NCBI GenBank assembly: GCA_017744365.1
Contig: JAGIBL010000001.1
Span: 434,001-498,000 of the forward strand
Source: Nocardioidaceae bacterium
GTDB lineage: Bacteria > Actinomycetota > Actinomycetes > Propionibacteriales > Nocardioidaceae
Direction of reading: 5' to 3'
Length of the DNA stretch: 64,000 nucleotides
The position numbers were made by a program, and so were the translations under genes. The notes below the pieces were generated by a model. It did no database searches. It saw only the letters and a program-made list of their open reading frames with translations, and was not told the DNA's origin. This document shows positions 32,166 through 41,456 of this stretch, one piece after another. The first letter of the stretch is position 1. Each line of letters begins with the position of its first letter.

Positions 32166-33586
32166 AGGTGCCCGTCCCGGATGTCCTGCTGCCCGCCGAC
32201 GCGCTCGGCCGGGTGCACTTCGTCGGCATCGGCGGCGCCGGCCTGTCCGGCATCGCCCGGATCATGCTCGCCCGCGGCATCGAGGTCTCCGGCAGCGACG
32301 CCAAGCCGTCGGCGACCCTGGAGGCGCTGGCCGCGCTCGGCGCCCGGACGTTCGTCGGCCACGCGGCCGAGCAGGTGCACGGCGCGGACACCGTCGTCGT
32401 CTCCACGGCCGTGCGCGAGGACAACCCCGAGGTCGTCGAGGCGACCCGGCTCGGGCTGCGGCTGCTGCCGCGCTCGGCGGCGCTGGAGTCGGTGATGCAG
32501 GGCCGCCGCGTGATCGCGGTCGCGGGCACGCACGGCAAGACCACCACGACGTCGATGCTGACGGTGGCGCTGCAGCACTGCGGCGCGGACCCGTCCTTCG
32601 CGATCGGTGGCGAGCTCAACGAGTCCGGCTCCAACGCCCACGACGGCACCGGTGCCGAGTTCGTCGCGGAGGCCGACGAGAGCGACGGCGCCTTCCTGGT
32701 CTACTCGCCGTACGGCGCCCTGGTGACCAACGTGGAGGCCGACCACCTCGACAACTACGGCACCGAGGAGGCCTACCGGGCCGCGTTCACGCAGTTCCTC
32801 GACCGGATCGCGCCCGACGGGTTCCTGGTCGCCTGCCTCGACGACCCCGGTGCCGCCTCGCTGATGGCGACCGCGCGCGAACGGGGGATCGAGGTCGTCG
32901 GCGTGGGGGAGAGCGACCAGGCCGACGTCCGGGCCGAGAACGTCGCGCTGGTCGGCGCCACCTCGACGTTCACCGTCGTCGACCGCGGCCGCCGGCTCGG
33001 CGACGTACGTCTGCAGGTGCCGGGACGGCACTACGTGCTGGACGCGCTCGCGGCGCTGGCCAGCGGGCTCCGCCTGGGCTACCCGTTCGCGGACCTGGCC
33101 CGCGGGCTCGGGGCCTACAGCGGCACGCGCCGGCGGATGGAGCTCAAGGGCGAGGCCGGCGGCGTGCGGGTCTACGACTCCTACGCCCATCACCCCCAGG
33201 AGATCGCGGGTGACCTGGTCGCCGCGCGCTCGCTGGCCGGGCAGGGCCGGGTGGTGGTCGCGTTCCAGCCGCACATGGTCTCCCGCACGCGGATCTTCGG
33301 GGCCGCGATGGGCGAGGCGCTGGGCGCGGCCGACGAGGTCGTGGTGATGGACGTGTACGTCGCCCGCGAGGATCCCGAGCCCGGCGTGACCGGCCGGCTC
33401 GTCGCGGACGCGGTCCCGCTGGACCCCGAGCACGTGGTCTTCGAGCCGTCCTGGTCGGCAACCGCCGGCCACCTGGTCGCCCGGGCCCGGCCCGGCGACC
33501 TGGTCATCACCCTGGGTGCCGGCGACGTGACGCTGCTCGGCCCTGCCGTCCTCGAGCTGCTGGCGGCCGCGGATGACCATGACTGA
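32162..33586 (+). CDS. murC: UDP-MurNAc:L-alanine ligase MurC
   Basis: Adds L-Ala, the first stem-peptide residue. The 474-residue Mur ligase has HFVGIGGAGLSGIARIM, the intact ATP loop AGTHGKTTTTSML (near residue 120), ADESDGAFL, NVEADHLDNYG and YDSYAHHPQEI, all diagnostic. Its complete P-loop contrasts with the MurD-like protein upstream. ATG 32162 overlaps murG (ATGA). ftsQ begins inside its 3' end. Confidence 0.95.
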   Translation: MKVPVPDVLLPADALGRVHFVGIGGAGLSGIARIMLARGIEVSGSDAKPSATLEALAALGARTFVGHAAEQVHGADTVVVSTAVREDNPEVVEATRLGLRLLPRSAALESVMQGRRVIAVAGTHGKTTTTSMLTVALQHCGADPSFAIGGELNESGSNAHDGTGAEFVAEADESDGAFLVYSPYGALVTNVEADHLDNYGTEEAYRAAFTQFLDRIAPDGFLVACLDDPGAASLMATARERGIEVVGVGESDQADVRAENVALVGATSTFTVVDRGRRLGDVRLQVPGRHYVLDALAALASGLRLGYPFADLARGLGAYSGTRRRMELKGEAGGVRVYDSYAHHPQEIAGDLVAARSLAGQGRVVVAFQPHMVSRTRIFGAAMGEALGAADEVVVMDVYVAREDPEPGVTGRLVADAVPLDPEHVVFEPSWSATAGHLVARARPGDLVITLGAGDVTLLGPAVLELLAAADDHD

Positions 33587-34322
33587 GGACCTGTCGACGG
33601 AGGAGACCGTCGCGCTGAGCGCGCAGGCGTTCCGCAAGCGCCAGCGCCGGCAGCGGCTGCGGCGTCTCCGCCCCTTCCTGTACGCCGGCCTGGCGGTCGT
33701 GCTGGTCGCGACCGGGATCTGGCTCGTGCTGTTCTCCTCGGTGCTCACCGTCCGCGCGGTCTCCGTCTCGGGCACCACCACGCTGTCGGAGCAGCGGATC
33801 GAGCAGGTGGCGCGGGCACCGCTGGGCCGTCAGCTCGCGCGCGTCGACCTGGCCGCCATCCAGGCCCGAGTGGAGGCGCTGCCCGCGGTCAGGTCCGCGT
33901 CGGTGTCGCGCTCGTGGCCGCACACGATCCACGTCGAGGTCACCGAGCGGACCCCGCTCGCCGTGGTGAACCGCGGCAGCGGCCTGCAGGCCGTCGACGC
34001 CGACGGCGTGCTCTTCGGCCGGTACAAGTCCCAGCCCCCGAACCTCCCCCTGGTCCGCACCGACCCGGGCGTCCGCGCCGAGGCCCTCGCCGAGGCCGCC
34101 CGCGTCGTCCGCTCCCTGCGCGACGACATCGCCGCCCAGGTCAGGTACGTCGACGTGAAGTCCATCGACAAGATCGAGCTCAGCCTCGGCGACGGGCGCA
34201 AGGTGCTGTGGGGGAGTGCGGAGCAGTCCTCGGCCAAGGCGGAGGTGCTCGCGGTCCTGCTGCAGCAGAAGAAGGTCCGCGAGATCGACGTCAGCGTCCC
34301 GGGCCGCCCCACCACCCGCTGA
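33573..34322 (+). CDS. ftsQ: Cell division protein FtsQ
   Basis: Bitopic divisome protein. The 249-residue product has a basic cytoplasmic N-terminus (RKRQRRQRLRRLR), one transmembrane helix (about 36-56), a POTRA domain starting VRAVSVSGTTTLSEQRI and the FtsQ beta domain (VEVTERTPLAVV onward). With FtsL and FtsB it recruits FtsWI. ATG 33573 overlaps murC by 14 nt; an ATG two codons later is possible. Confidence 0.93.
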   Translation: MTMTEDLSTEETVALSAQAFRKRQRRQRLRRLRPFLYAGLAVVLVATGIWLVLFSSVLTVRAVSVSGTTTLSEQRIEQVARAPLGRQLARVDLAAIQARVEALPAVRSASVSRSWPHTIHVEVTERTPLAVVNRGSGLQAVDADGVLFGRYKSQPPNLPLVRTDPGVRAEALAEAARVVRSLRDDIAAQVRYVDVKSIDKIELSLGDGRKVLWGSAEQSSAKAEVLAVLLQQKKVREIDVSVPGRPTTR

Positions 34323-34592
34323 CCGGGCACATCCCCGCCGAGAGGCGCGCCGAACGGGCACGATCCTGCGAATTTCTGCCGGTGCCTGCGTGTCTGCGCG
34401 GCACGGGCCCCGCCGCTGCCTACCTTGGTTCCACGACCTCAGGTTGACATAACATTAACTCTCTACTGGAGGGTTAGGGTTCGGAAAGCCGGGGTCCGGG
34501 GGCTGGGGGAAGCAGCCCTCCGCAAGAGCACGAGAGACCGGAGCCGCCCCGCAGTCGGGCAGGGTGGCGCAACAAACGCGAGAGGCACCGCC
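34323..34592 (+). promoter_or_regulatory. ftsZ upstream region with promoter and inverted repeat
   Basis: 270 bp without a gene. It holds a consensus -35 TTGACA (34444-34449) and an inverted repeat TAACTCTC-TACTG-GAGGGTTA (34456-34476; one mismatch, which pairs as G-U in RNA). A -10 is not clear: TACTGG (34464) is 14 bp away, TAGGGT (34475) is 25 bp. A second possible promoter uses TAACAT (34450-34455). GAGAGG precedes the GTG. ftsZ is thus likely transcribed independently of the upstream dcw genes, as in other actinobacteria. Confidence 0.6.
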
Positions 34593-35783
34593 GTGGCAGC
34601 ACCGCAGAACTACCTGGCCGTGATCAAGGTCGTGGGTATCGGTGGAGGTGGAGTCAACGCCGTCAACCGGATGATCGAGGTCGGGCTGAAGGGCGTCGAG
34701 TTCATTGCCATCAACACCGATGCGCAGGCACTCCTGATGAGCGACGCCGATGTCAAGCTCGACATCGGCCGCGAGCTGACCCGTGGACTCGGGGCCGGCG
34801 CCAATCCCGAGGTCGGGGCCCGCGCCGCCGAGGACCACGCCGAGGAGATCGAAGAGGTCATCAAGGGCGCCGACATGGTGTTCGTGACCGCCGGCGAGGG
34901 CGGTGGCACCGGCACCGGCGGCGCCCCGGTCGTCGCCAAGATCGCGCGCTCCCTGGGTGCGCTGACCATCGGTGTGGTGACCCGGCCGTTCGCCTTCGAG
35001 GGCAAGCGCCGCGCCACGTCCGCCGAGGACGGCATCGCCGCCCTGCGCGAAGAGGTCGACACCCTCATCGTCATCCCCAACGACAAGCTGCTCTCCATCT
35101 CCGACCGCAACGTGAGCATGCTCGACGCCTTCAAGCAGGCCGACCAGGTGCTGCTGCAGGGCGTCTCGGGCATCACCGACCTGATCACCACCCCGGGCCT
35201 GATCAACCTGGACTTCGCGGACGTGAAGTCGGTGATGTCGAACGCCGGCTCCGCGCTCATGGGCATCGGCTCGGCCCGCGGCGAGAACCGCGCGGTCGAG
35301 GCGGCCGAGCTGGCCGTCTCGAGCCCGCTGCTGGAGGAGTCCATCGACGGAGCCCAGGGCGTGCTGCTCTCCATCGCCGGTGGCTCGGACCTCGGCCTGT
35401 TCGAGATCAACGAGGCGGCCGCGATGGTCTCCGAGGCGGTCCACCCGGACGCGAACATCATCTTCGGCGCGACCATCGACGACGCTCTCGGCGACGAGGT
35501 GCGGGTGACCGTGATCGCCGCCGGGTTCGAGGGTGGCCGGCCGAAGCGCCGCGAGGACGCCGGCAGCCTGCGTCGTCCGACCGCACCGCCTCCGAGGACC
35601 CAGACCCAGGAGGAGACCCGGGCCGCGGCCCAGGCGCTGGCTGACGAGCGTCGCGGCGAGAATGGCAACGGAGCCGCGGCACCCACCCCGCGCAAGGAGC
35701 CGGTGACGGTCGGCGTCGCGGCGCCGTCGCGCCCGAGCGGCGACCTCGACGACGACCTGGACGTGCCCGACTTCCTGAAGTGA
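34593..35783 (+). CDS. ftsZ: Cell division GTPase FtsZ
   Basis: The tubulin homologue that forms the Z ring. The 396-residue protein shows [16 protein letters not shown], the tubulin signature GGGTGTG (residues 103-109), the T7 loop region [11 protein letters not shown], a variable Pro/Gln linker and the conserved C-terminal tail [10 protein letters not shown] that binds SepF. GTG 34593 is used because GAGAGG lies 8 nt upstream and the family starts [13 protein letters not shown]. The stop overlaps yggS (GTGA). No ftsA is present, as usual in this phylum. Confidence 0.97.
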   Translation: MAAPQNYLAVIKVVGIGGGGVNAVNRMIEVGLKGVEFIAINTDAQALLMSDADVKLDIGRELTRGLGAGANPEVGARAAEDHAEEIEEVIKGADMVFVTAGEGGGTGTGGAPVVAKIARSLGALTIGVVTRPFAFEGKRRATSAEDGIAALREEVDTLIVIPNDKLLSISDRNVSMLDAFKQADQVLLQGVSGITDLITTPGLINLDFADVKSVMSNAGSALMGIGSARGENRAVEAAELAVSSPLLEESIDGAQGVLLSIAGGSDLGLFEINEAAAMVSEAVHPDANIIFGATIDDALGDEVRVTVIAAGFEGGRPKRREDAGSLRRPTAPPPRTQTQEETRAAAQALADERRGENGNGAAAPTPRKEPVTVGVAAPSRPSGDLDDDLDVPDFLK

Positions 35784-36484
35784 CCGCTGATCGCAGGGCC
35801 GAGCTCGAGGCCAGCCTGGCCGCCGTCCGGGAGCGGATCGCGCGTGCCTGCGCGGCCGCCGGGCGGTCCGCCGAGGAGGTGACCCTGGTCGTGGTGACCA
35901 AGTTCTTCCCGGCCTCCGACGTGCGCATCCTCGCCGACCTCGGGGTGCGCGCGGTCGGGGAGAACCGGCACCAGGAGGCCGAGGCCAAGGCCGCCGAGTG
36001 CGCCGACCTGGGCCTCTCCTGGCACTTCATCGGCTCGATCCAGAGCAACAAGGCCGCAGCGATCGCCCGGTACGCCGACGTCGTCGAGTCCGTCGACCGG
36101 GTCAAGCTCGTCGGCGCCCTGGACCGGGGCGCGCACGAGTCCGGCCGCGCCGTCGACTGCCTGGTGCAGGTCAGCCTGGACCCGCCCGGCCGCGCGGGCC
36201 GATCGGGCGCCGACGCGTCCGACGTACGACGGGTGGCGGCTGCCCTCGAGGAGGCCGGGAGCCTCCGGCTGCGCGGGGTGATGGCAGTGGCCCCGCTCGG
36301 CGAGCCGGCTCGCCCGGCCTTCGAGCACCTCGCCGAGGTGGCCGCGCAGCTGCGGGCCGAGCACCCCGGCGCGACCGTCGTCTCGGCGGGCATGAGCGGC
36401 GACCTGGAGGACGCGGTCGCCTGCGGTGCGACACACGTTCGGATTGGCTCCGCGGTCCTCGGTCCGAGGCCAGTCACCCGGTAA
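35780..36484 (+). CDS. YggS-family pyridoxal-phosphate homeostasis protein (YlmE)
   Basis: A 234-residue PLP-binding barrel protein. The PLP Lys lies in [12 protein letters not shown] (about residue 38), followed by [11 protein letters not shown] and [12 protein letters not shown], the family signatures. It maintains vitamin B6 and amino-acid balance. It directly follows ftsZ (GTGA overlap). In many actinobacteria a pgeF/YfiH gene lies between ftsZ and this gene, but none is present here. Confidence 0.93.
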   Translation: MTADRRAELEASLAAVRERIARACAAAGRSAEEVTLVVVTKFFPASDVRILADLGVRAVGENRHQEAEAKAAECADLGLSWHFIGSIQSNKAAAIARYADVVESVDRVKLVGALDRGAHESGRAVDCLVQVSLDPPGRAGRSGADASDVRRVAAALEEAGSLRLRGVMAVAPLGEPARPAFEHLAEVAAQLRAEHPGATVVSAGMSGDLEDAVACGATHVRIGSAVLGPRPVTR

Positions 36485-36494
36485 TGTCACAAGC

Positions 36495-36515
36495 GCCGGT
36501 CCACGCCGGACCGGC
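36495..36515 (+). other. Hairpin between yggS and sepF
   Basis: GCCGGTCC-ACGCC-GGACCGGC is a perfect 8-bp stem with a 5-nt loop, starting 10 nt after the yggS stop and ending 23 nt before the sepF ATG. It has no T-tract, so an mRNA processing, stability or partial-attenuation role is more likely than full termination. Confidence 0.55.
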
Positions 36516-36538
36516 ACAGGCGCAGAGGAAGAGGATCA

Positions 36539-37033
36539 ATGAGCGGCGCGATGCGGAAGATGGGCGTCTACCTCGGACTGCTCGAGGACGCCGACGGCGA
36601 GTACGCCGAGCTCGACAACTCCTACGACGAGCAGCCGGCCCGTCGGACCGCGGAGCCGACCCGCGCGGTCGCGAACCTCTCCGAGCGACGCCGTACGACG
36701 CCTGCCCCGTCCGCCGCGCACTCAGCGCCCGCCCCGCAGCCGGCGATCGCGCCGCTGTCCCGGATCACCACCCTGCACCCGCGCACCTACAACGAGGCCC
36801 GGGTGATCGGCGAGAACTTCCGCGACGGCATCCCGGTCATCATGAACCTCTCCGAGATGTCCGACACCGACGCCAAGCGGCTGGTCGACTTCGCCGCCGG
36901 CCTGGTCTTCTCGGTGCGCGGCTCGATCGAGCGGGTCACCAACAAGGTGTTCCTGCTCTCCCCGCCCAACGTCGACGTGGCCGCCGAGGACAAGCAGCGG
37001 ATCGTCGAGGGCGGCTTCTTCAACCAGAGCTGA
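36539..37033 (+). CDS. sepF: Cell division protein SepF
   Basis: The FtsZ membrane tether in bacteria that lack FtsA. The 164-residue protein has a short N-terminal amphipathic segment ([13 protein letters not shown]), a disordered Pro/Ala-rich linker (about 25-75) and the SepF core ([20 protein letters not shown] to [17 protein letters not shown]). It binds the FtsZ tail and membrane. The start follows GAGGAAGAGG. YggT follows 6 nt after the stop. Confidence 0.95.
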   Translation: MSGAMRKMGVYLGLLEDADGEYAELDNSYDEQPARRTAEPTRAVANLSERRRTTPAPSAAHSAPAPQPAIAPLSRITTLHPRTYNEARVIGENFRDGIPVIMNLSEMSDTDAKRLVDFAAGLVFSVRGSIERVTNKVFLLSPPNVDVAAEDKQRIVEGGFFNQS

Positions 37034-37039
37034 GCGCCC

Positions 37040-37333
37040 GTGCCCCTGATCGGCCAGATCATTGACTTCGTTCTCTGGATCTACCTCGTCCTGATGTTCG
37101 TGCGCCTGGTCTTCGACTGGGTGCAGATGTTCGCCCGGTCCTGGTCGCCGTCCGGGATCGCGCTGGTCCTGCTCGAGGGCGTGTACTCCGCCACCGATCC
37201 GCCGATCCACTTCTTCCGGCGCATCTTCAAGCCCATCCGGATCGGGGGGATCGCGCTCGATCTCAGCTTCCTGGCCGTGATCCTCGTCATCTACCTGCTC
37301 ATCGCGCTCAACGGCGCGATCTGGACGTACTAG
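37040..37333 (+). CDS. YggT family membrane protein
   Basis: A 97-residue protein with two transmembrane helices (about 5-25 and 72-92) around the conserved DPPIHFFRRIFKPIRIGGIALDLSFL block of the family (read as DPPIHFFRRIF and IALDLSFL). It is located between sepF and divIVA as in most actinobacteria. The precise role is unknown; related proteins affect osmotic tolerance and division. The start is GTG 37040. Confidence 0.9.
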   Translation: MPLIGQIIDFVLWIYLVLMFVRLVFDWVQMFARSWSPSGIALVLLEGVYSATDPPIHFFRRIFKPIRIGGIALDLSFLAVILVIYLLIALNGAIWTY

Positions 37334-37441
37334 GACAAGGAACAGGGGCGGGGGCCCGGGCGGATCATGCCGGGACCTGGCACAAGGGCTATTGTTCAAT
37401 CCCGCAAGAGTTTGTCCGACTAACGAAGAATGGGTGAGGTC
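37334..37441 (+). promoter_or_regulatory. divIVA upstream region
   Basis: 108 bp gap. A GC-rich first half (GGGGCGGGGGCCCGGGCGG) gives way to an AT-richer second half with ATTGTTCAAT (37391-37400), itself a short palindrome, then TTTGTCCGACTAACG. A promoter for divIVA is likely here, but I cannot fix a -35/-10 pair. GGTGAGG just before ATG 37442 is the Shine-Dalgarno. Confidence 0.4.
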
Positions 37442-38176
37442 ATGCCGCTGACGCCTGAGGACGTGAGCAACAAGCGCTTTACTCCTGTACGCCTGCGCGA
37501 GGGCTACGACATGGGTGAGGTCGACCAGTTCCTCGACGAGGTCGAGGCCGAGCTGGAGCGGCTGACCAAGGAGAACGAGGACCTCCGGAACAAGCTCCAG
37601 GCCGCCCAGCGCTCCGGTGGCGAGTCCGCCCCGACGCCGGCGCCGGCCCCCGTGGTCGAGAAGGCGCCCGAGCCCGCCCCGACCCCGGCACCTGCCCCCG
37701 TGGCCGCCGCGCCGGTCCAGGAGATCAAGGTCAGCACCGTCGCGGACGCCTCCAGCGCCGCCGCCAAGCTGCTCGAGATCGCCACCCGCAACGCCGACGA
37801 GCTGGTCAACGACGCCAAGGAGGAGGCGGACAAGATCATCGGCGCCGCCCGCACCAAGGCCGAGCGGCTCGAGGTCGAGACCAAGGCCAAGACCGACCGG
37901 CTCGAGTCCGACGCTCGCACCCGTGCCGCCATGCTCGACTCCGAGACCGAGGCCCGCCGCAAGGAGATCTTCGGCAACCTCGAGAAGGAGAAGGACAACC
38001 TCAACAGCGAGATCGAGGGCCTCCGCTCCTTCGAGCGGGAGTACCGCAGCCGCCTGAAGAGCTACTTCACCCAGCAGCTCGAGGCGCTCGACGGCTCCCA
38101 GGCCAGCGCCGCCCCCAGCGGCAGCGACCAGGCCCCCAAGCGGCTCCGCTCGATCCTCGGCGACGACGACAGCTGA
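37442..38176 (+). CDS. divIVA: Polar growth and septum-site protein DivIVA (Wag31)
   Basis: Scaffold that marks curved membrane and directs polar growth. The 244-residue protein has the N-terminal membrane-binding DivIVA domain (MPLTPEDVSNKRFTPVRL, then DMGEVDQFLDEVEAELERL), a Pro/Ala-rich linker (about 60-100) and a long coiled coil (about 115-225). ATG 37442 is chosen over ATG 37430 because GGTGAGG sits 5 nt upstream and the family starts MPLTP. It ends the dcw cluster and is followed by a strong terminator. Confidence 0.94.
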   Translation: MPLTPEDVSNKRFTPVRLREGYDMGEVDQFLDEVEAELERLTKENEDLRNKLQAAQRSGGESAPTPAPAPVVEKAPEPAPTPAPAPVAAAPVQEIKVSTVADASSAAAKLLEIATRNADELVNDAKEEADKIIGAARTKAERLEVETKAKTDRLESDARTRAAMLDSETEARRKEIFGNLEKEKDNLNSEIEGLRSFEREYRSRLKSYFTQQLEALDGSQASAAPSGSDQAPKRLRSILGDDDS

Positions 38177-38192
38177 CTCTCGGACAAGCGCG

Positions 38193-38225
38193 AAGGCGCC
38201 CGGACCCCTGGGGTCCGGGCGCCTT
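38193..38225. terminator. Strong hairpin terminator between divIVA and ileS
   Basis: The arms AAGGCGCCCGGACCCC (38193-38208) and GGGGTCCGGGCGCCTT (38210-38225) are perfect complements, giving a stem of about 15 bp with a minimal loop. It lies between the converging divIVA and ileS genes. The symmetrical AA...TT ends suit bidirectional termination. Confidence 0.88.
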
Positions 38226-38321
38226 GTGCGTTCTGACGGCTGTCGGTTTCCCAAGGGCACATGTGAAACCGGCAGTCCGACCCGATGCAACGGGCCGGAT
38301 GCGACCGAACCAGGTCGGAGG

Positions 38322-41300
38322 TCAGACCTTGAACACCGAGAACCGGAAGCCCAGGTCCTCGTCGGCAAAAACCAGGTCGGCGGGGGAGTCGGACTCGGCC
38401 ATCGAGGCGGCGAGCACCTCGCCGGCGATCAGGTCGGCGTGCTCGGCGAAGGCAGCTGCCATCGCTGGAGATGCCGACCAGGTCAGCGCGATCCGGTCGG
38501 AGACCTCGAAGCCGCTGTTCTTCCGCGCCTCCTGGATCATCCTGATCGCCTCCCGGGCCAAGCCTGCCTGACGCAGCTCGTCGGTCAGCTCCAGGTCCAG
38601 GGCGACGGTCTCGCCCTGCTCGTTGACGACCGACCAGCCCTCGCGGGGGCGCTCGGAGACGATCACCTCGTCGGCGAGGACCTCGAGATCCGAGCCGTCG
38701 ACGACCACGGTCGCCGAGCCGGTGGTGGACAGTGACGCAGCCAGGGCGGCGGCGTCGGCGGCAGCGATCGCGGCGGCCACCACCGGGGTGTCCTTGGCGA
38801 ACCGCTTGCCCAGCGCCCGGAAGTTGCCCTTGGCCTCGAAGTCGACCAGCTCGCCCGCCGACGAGAACGGCTCGATCCCGCCCACGTTCAGCTCGTCGGC
38901 CACCTCGGCGCGCAGCTCGTCGTCCAGCGCGTCGTACGCCGCCGAGGCGATGAGCGCGCGGCGCAGCGGCTGCCGCGTCTTCACCTTGGCGTCCGCCCGG
39001 GCGGCGCGGCCGAGCTCGACCAGGCGGCGGACCAGGCGCATCTGCCGGTCCAGGTCGTCGTCGACCAGCGACCCGTCCACGGACGGCCAGGCCGCCAGGT
39101 GCACCGAGTCGGGCAGCTCGTCGGAGGAGGCCCGGAACATGTCTTGCCAGACCCGCTCGGTGATGAACGGGGTCAGCGGCGCCATCAGCAGCGTCACCAC
39201 GTACAGCGCCTCGTGCAGCGTCGCCAGCGCGGCCGGGTCGCCGTCCCAGAAGCGCCGGCGCGAGCGCCGTACGTACCAGTTCGACAGCAGGTCGACGTAG
39301 CCGGCCAGCAGCGTGCCGGTGCGCTGGGTGTCGAAGCCCTCCAGGGCCTCGGTCACCTGCTGCACCAGCCGGTGCGCCTCGCCGAGCACCCAGCGGTCCA
39401 TCGCGGGTCGGTCGGCGATCGCCGGCGCCGGGGACTGCGGGGTCCAGCCGGCGGTGCGGCCGTAGAGCACCTGGAACGCGACGGTGTTCCAGTAGGTCAG
39501 CAGCACCTTCCGGACGGTCTCCTGGATGGTGTTGTGCCCGACGCGCCGGGCCGCCCACGGCGAGCCGCCGCACGCCATGAACCAGCGCACCGCGTCCGCG
39601 CCGTGCTCGTCCATCAGCGGGATCGGCTCCAGGATGTTGCCCAGGTGCTTGCTCATCTTGCGGCCGTCCTCGGCCAGGATGTGGCCCAGGCAGAGCACGT
39701 TGCGGTACGACGACTCGTCGAAGACCGTCGTGCCGACCGCCATCAGCGTGTAGAACCAGCCGCGGGTCTGGTCGATCGCCTCGCAGATGAAGTCCGCCGG
39801 GTACGCCGCGTCGAACCGCTCCTTGGAGCCCTCGGCGTGCGGGTAGCCCCACTGCGCGAACGGCATCGAACCCGAGTCGAACCAGGCGTCGATCACCTCG
39901 GGGACCCGGCGCGCCTCCTGGGAACAAGAAGGGCAGGCGAAGGTCACGTCGTCGACGAAGGGCCGGTGCGGGTCCAGCGAGGACTGGTCGGTCCCGGTCA
40001 GGTCGGAGAGCTCGGTCAGCGAGCCGACGCAGGTCTGGTGCCCCTCGGCGCACCGCCAGATCGGCAGCGGCGTGCCCCAGTACCGCGACCGGGACAGCGC
40101 CCAGTCGATGTTGTTGTTCAGCCAGTCGCCGTACCGGCCCCACTTGATCGTCTCCGGGAACCAGTTCGTCGTCTCGTTCTCCCGGAGCAGCTCGTCCTTG
40201 ACCGCGGTGGTGCGGATGTACCAGGACGGCTGGGCGTAGTAGAGCAGCGCGGTGTGGCAGCGCCAGCAGTGCGGGTAGGAGTGCTCGTACGGCGTGTGCC
40301 GGAACAGCAGTCCTCGTGCCTCGAGATCGGTGGTGAGGTCGGCGTTCGCGTGCCGGAAGAACTGCCCGCCGACCAGGTCCAGGGACGCGTCGAAGTGCCC
40401 GCTGGCGTCGATCGGGTTCACCAGCGCGACACCGTTGCGGCGGCAGGAGGCGAAGTCCTCCTCACCGAAGGCGGGCGCCTGGTGCACCAGGCCGGTGCCG
40501 TCCTCGGCGGTCACGTAGGACTCGGTGACCACGAAGTGCGCGTGCGGGTCGGGCCACGCCACCAGGTCGAAGGGGCGCGAGTAGGTCCAGCCCTCCATGT
40601 CGGTCGCAGGGAAGCGGTCCTGGACGGTCCAGCCCTCGCCGAGCACCTTCTCGACCAGCACCTCGGCCATGACCAGCGTCTCGTTGCCGTCGGTCACGGT
40701 GACGTAGGTCAGCTCGGGGTTGGCAGCGACCAGGGCGTTGGAGACCAGCGTCCACGGCGTCGTGGTCCAGATGAGCAGGCCGGCCTGCCCGGCGTACGGG
40801 CCCGAGGTCAGCGGGAAGCGCACGTAGACGGAGGGATCGGTGACCGTCTCGTAGCCCTGGGCGAGCTCGTGGTCCGACAGCCCGGTGCCGCAGCGCGGGC
40901 AGTACGGCGCCACCCGGTAGTCCTCGACGAGCAGCCCCTTGCGGTGGATCTGCTGCAGCGCCCACCAGACCGACTCGACGTAGGAGGCGTCCATCGTGCG
41001 GTAGGGGTTCTCGGTGTCGACCCAGTAGCCCATCCGCTCGGTCATCGCCTCGAACGCGTCGACGTGCCGCAGCACCGACTCGCGGCAGCGCTGGTTGAAC
41101 TCGGCGATCCCGAACGCCTCGATGTCGGCCTTGCCGGAGAAGCCGAGCTCCTTCTCCACGGCCAGCTCGACGGGGAGCCCGTGGCAGTCCCAGCCACCCT
41201 TCCGTACGACGTACCGGCCGCGCATGGTCTGGAAGCGGGGGAGCACGTCCTTGAACACGCGCGCCTCGATGTGGTGGGTGCCGGGCATGCCGTTGGCGGT

Positions 41301-41450
41301 CGGCGGGCCCTCGTAGAAGGTCCAGGGCTCGCCGTCGCGGGTCAGCTCCATGGAGCGCGCGAAGGTCTGCTGCTCCTCCCACAGCGCGAGCACGTCACGC
41401 TCGAGCGCGGGGAGGTCCACCTGGGGCGGGACGGGGCGGTACTCGGTCAC
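38322..41450 (-). CDS. ileS: Isoleucyl-tRNA synthetase
   Basis: Charges tRNA-Ile. The 1042-residue class I enzyme has the HIGH motif as GMPGTHHIE (near 50-60), the editing domain, KMSKHLGN as the KMSKS signature and an anticodon-binding C-terminus. Its length and the NWYVRRSRRRFW block fit the long, eukaryote-like IleS class that is often less sensitive to mupirocin. GTG 41450 is chosen because AAGG lies 6 nt upstream; more upstream in-frame codons belong to the T-box leader and are not coding. Confidence 0.95.
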   Translation of the reverse strand: MTEYRPVPPQVDLPALERDVLALWEEQQTFARSMELTRDGEPWTFYEGPPTANGMPGTHHIEARVFKDVLPRFQTMRGRYVVRKGGWDCHGLPVELAVEKELGFSGKADIEAFGIAEFNQRCRESVLRHVDAFEAMTERMGYWVDTENPYRTMDASYVESVWWALQQIHRKGLLVEDYRVAPYCPRCGTGLSDHELAQGYETVTDPSVYVRFPLTSGPYAGQAGLLIWTTTPWTLVSNALVAANPELTYVTVTDGNETLVMAEVLVEKVLGEGWTVQDRFPATDMEGWTYSRPFDLVAWPDPHAHFVVTESYVTAEDGTGLVHQAPAFGEEDFASCRRNGVALVNPIDASGHFDASLDLVGGQFFRHANADLTTDLEARGLLFRHTPYEHSYPHCWRCHTALLYYAQPSWYIRTTAVKDELLRENETTNWFPETIKWGRYGDWLNNNIDWALSRSRYWGTPLPIWRCAEGHQTCVGSLTELSDLTGTDQSSLDPHRPFVDDVTFACPSCSQEARRVPEVIDAWFDSGSMPFAQWGYPHAEGSKERFDAAYPADFICEAIDQTRGWFYTLMAVGTTVFDESSYRNVLCLGHILAEDGRKMSKHLGNILEPIPLMDEHGADAVRWFMACGGSPWAARRVGHNTIQETVRKVLLTYWNTVAFQVLYGRTAGWTPQSPAPAIADRPAMDRWVLGEAHRLVQQVTEALEGFDTQRTGTLLAGYVDLLSNWYVRRSRRRFWDGDPAALATLHEALYVVTLLMAPLTPFITERVWQDMFRASSDELPDSVHLAAWPSVDGSLVDDDLDRQMRLVRRLVELGRAARADAKVKTRQPLRRALIASAAYDALDDELRAEVADELNVGGIEPFSSAGELVDFEAKGNFRALGKRFAKDTPVVAAAIAAADAAALAASLSTTGSATVVVDGSDLEVLADEVIVSERPREGWSVVNEQGETVALDLELTDELRQAGLAREAIRMIQEARKNSGFEVSDRIALTWSASPAMAAAFAEHADLIAGEVLAASMAESDSPADLVFADEDLGFRFSVFKV

Positions 41451-41456
41451 GATGAT

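Noticed and set aside
34323-34592. Missing ftsA between ftsQ and ftsZ as a deletion
   Set aside because: Actinobacteria normally lack ftsA and use SepF, which is present at 36539-37033.
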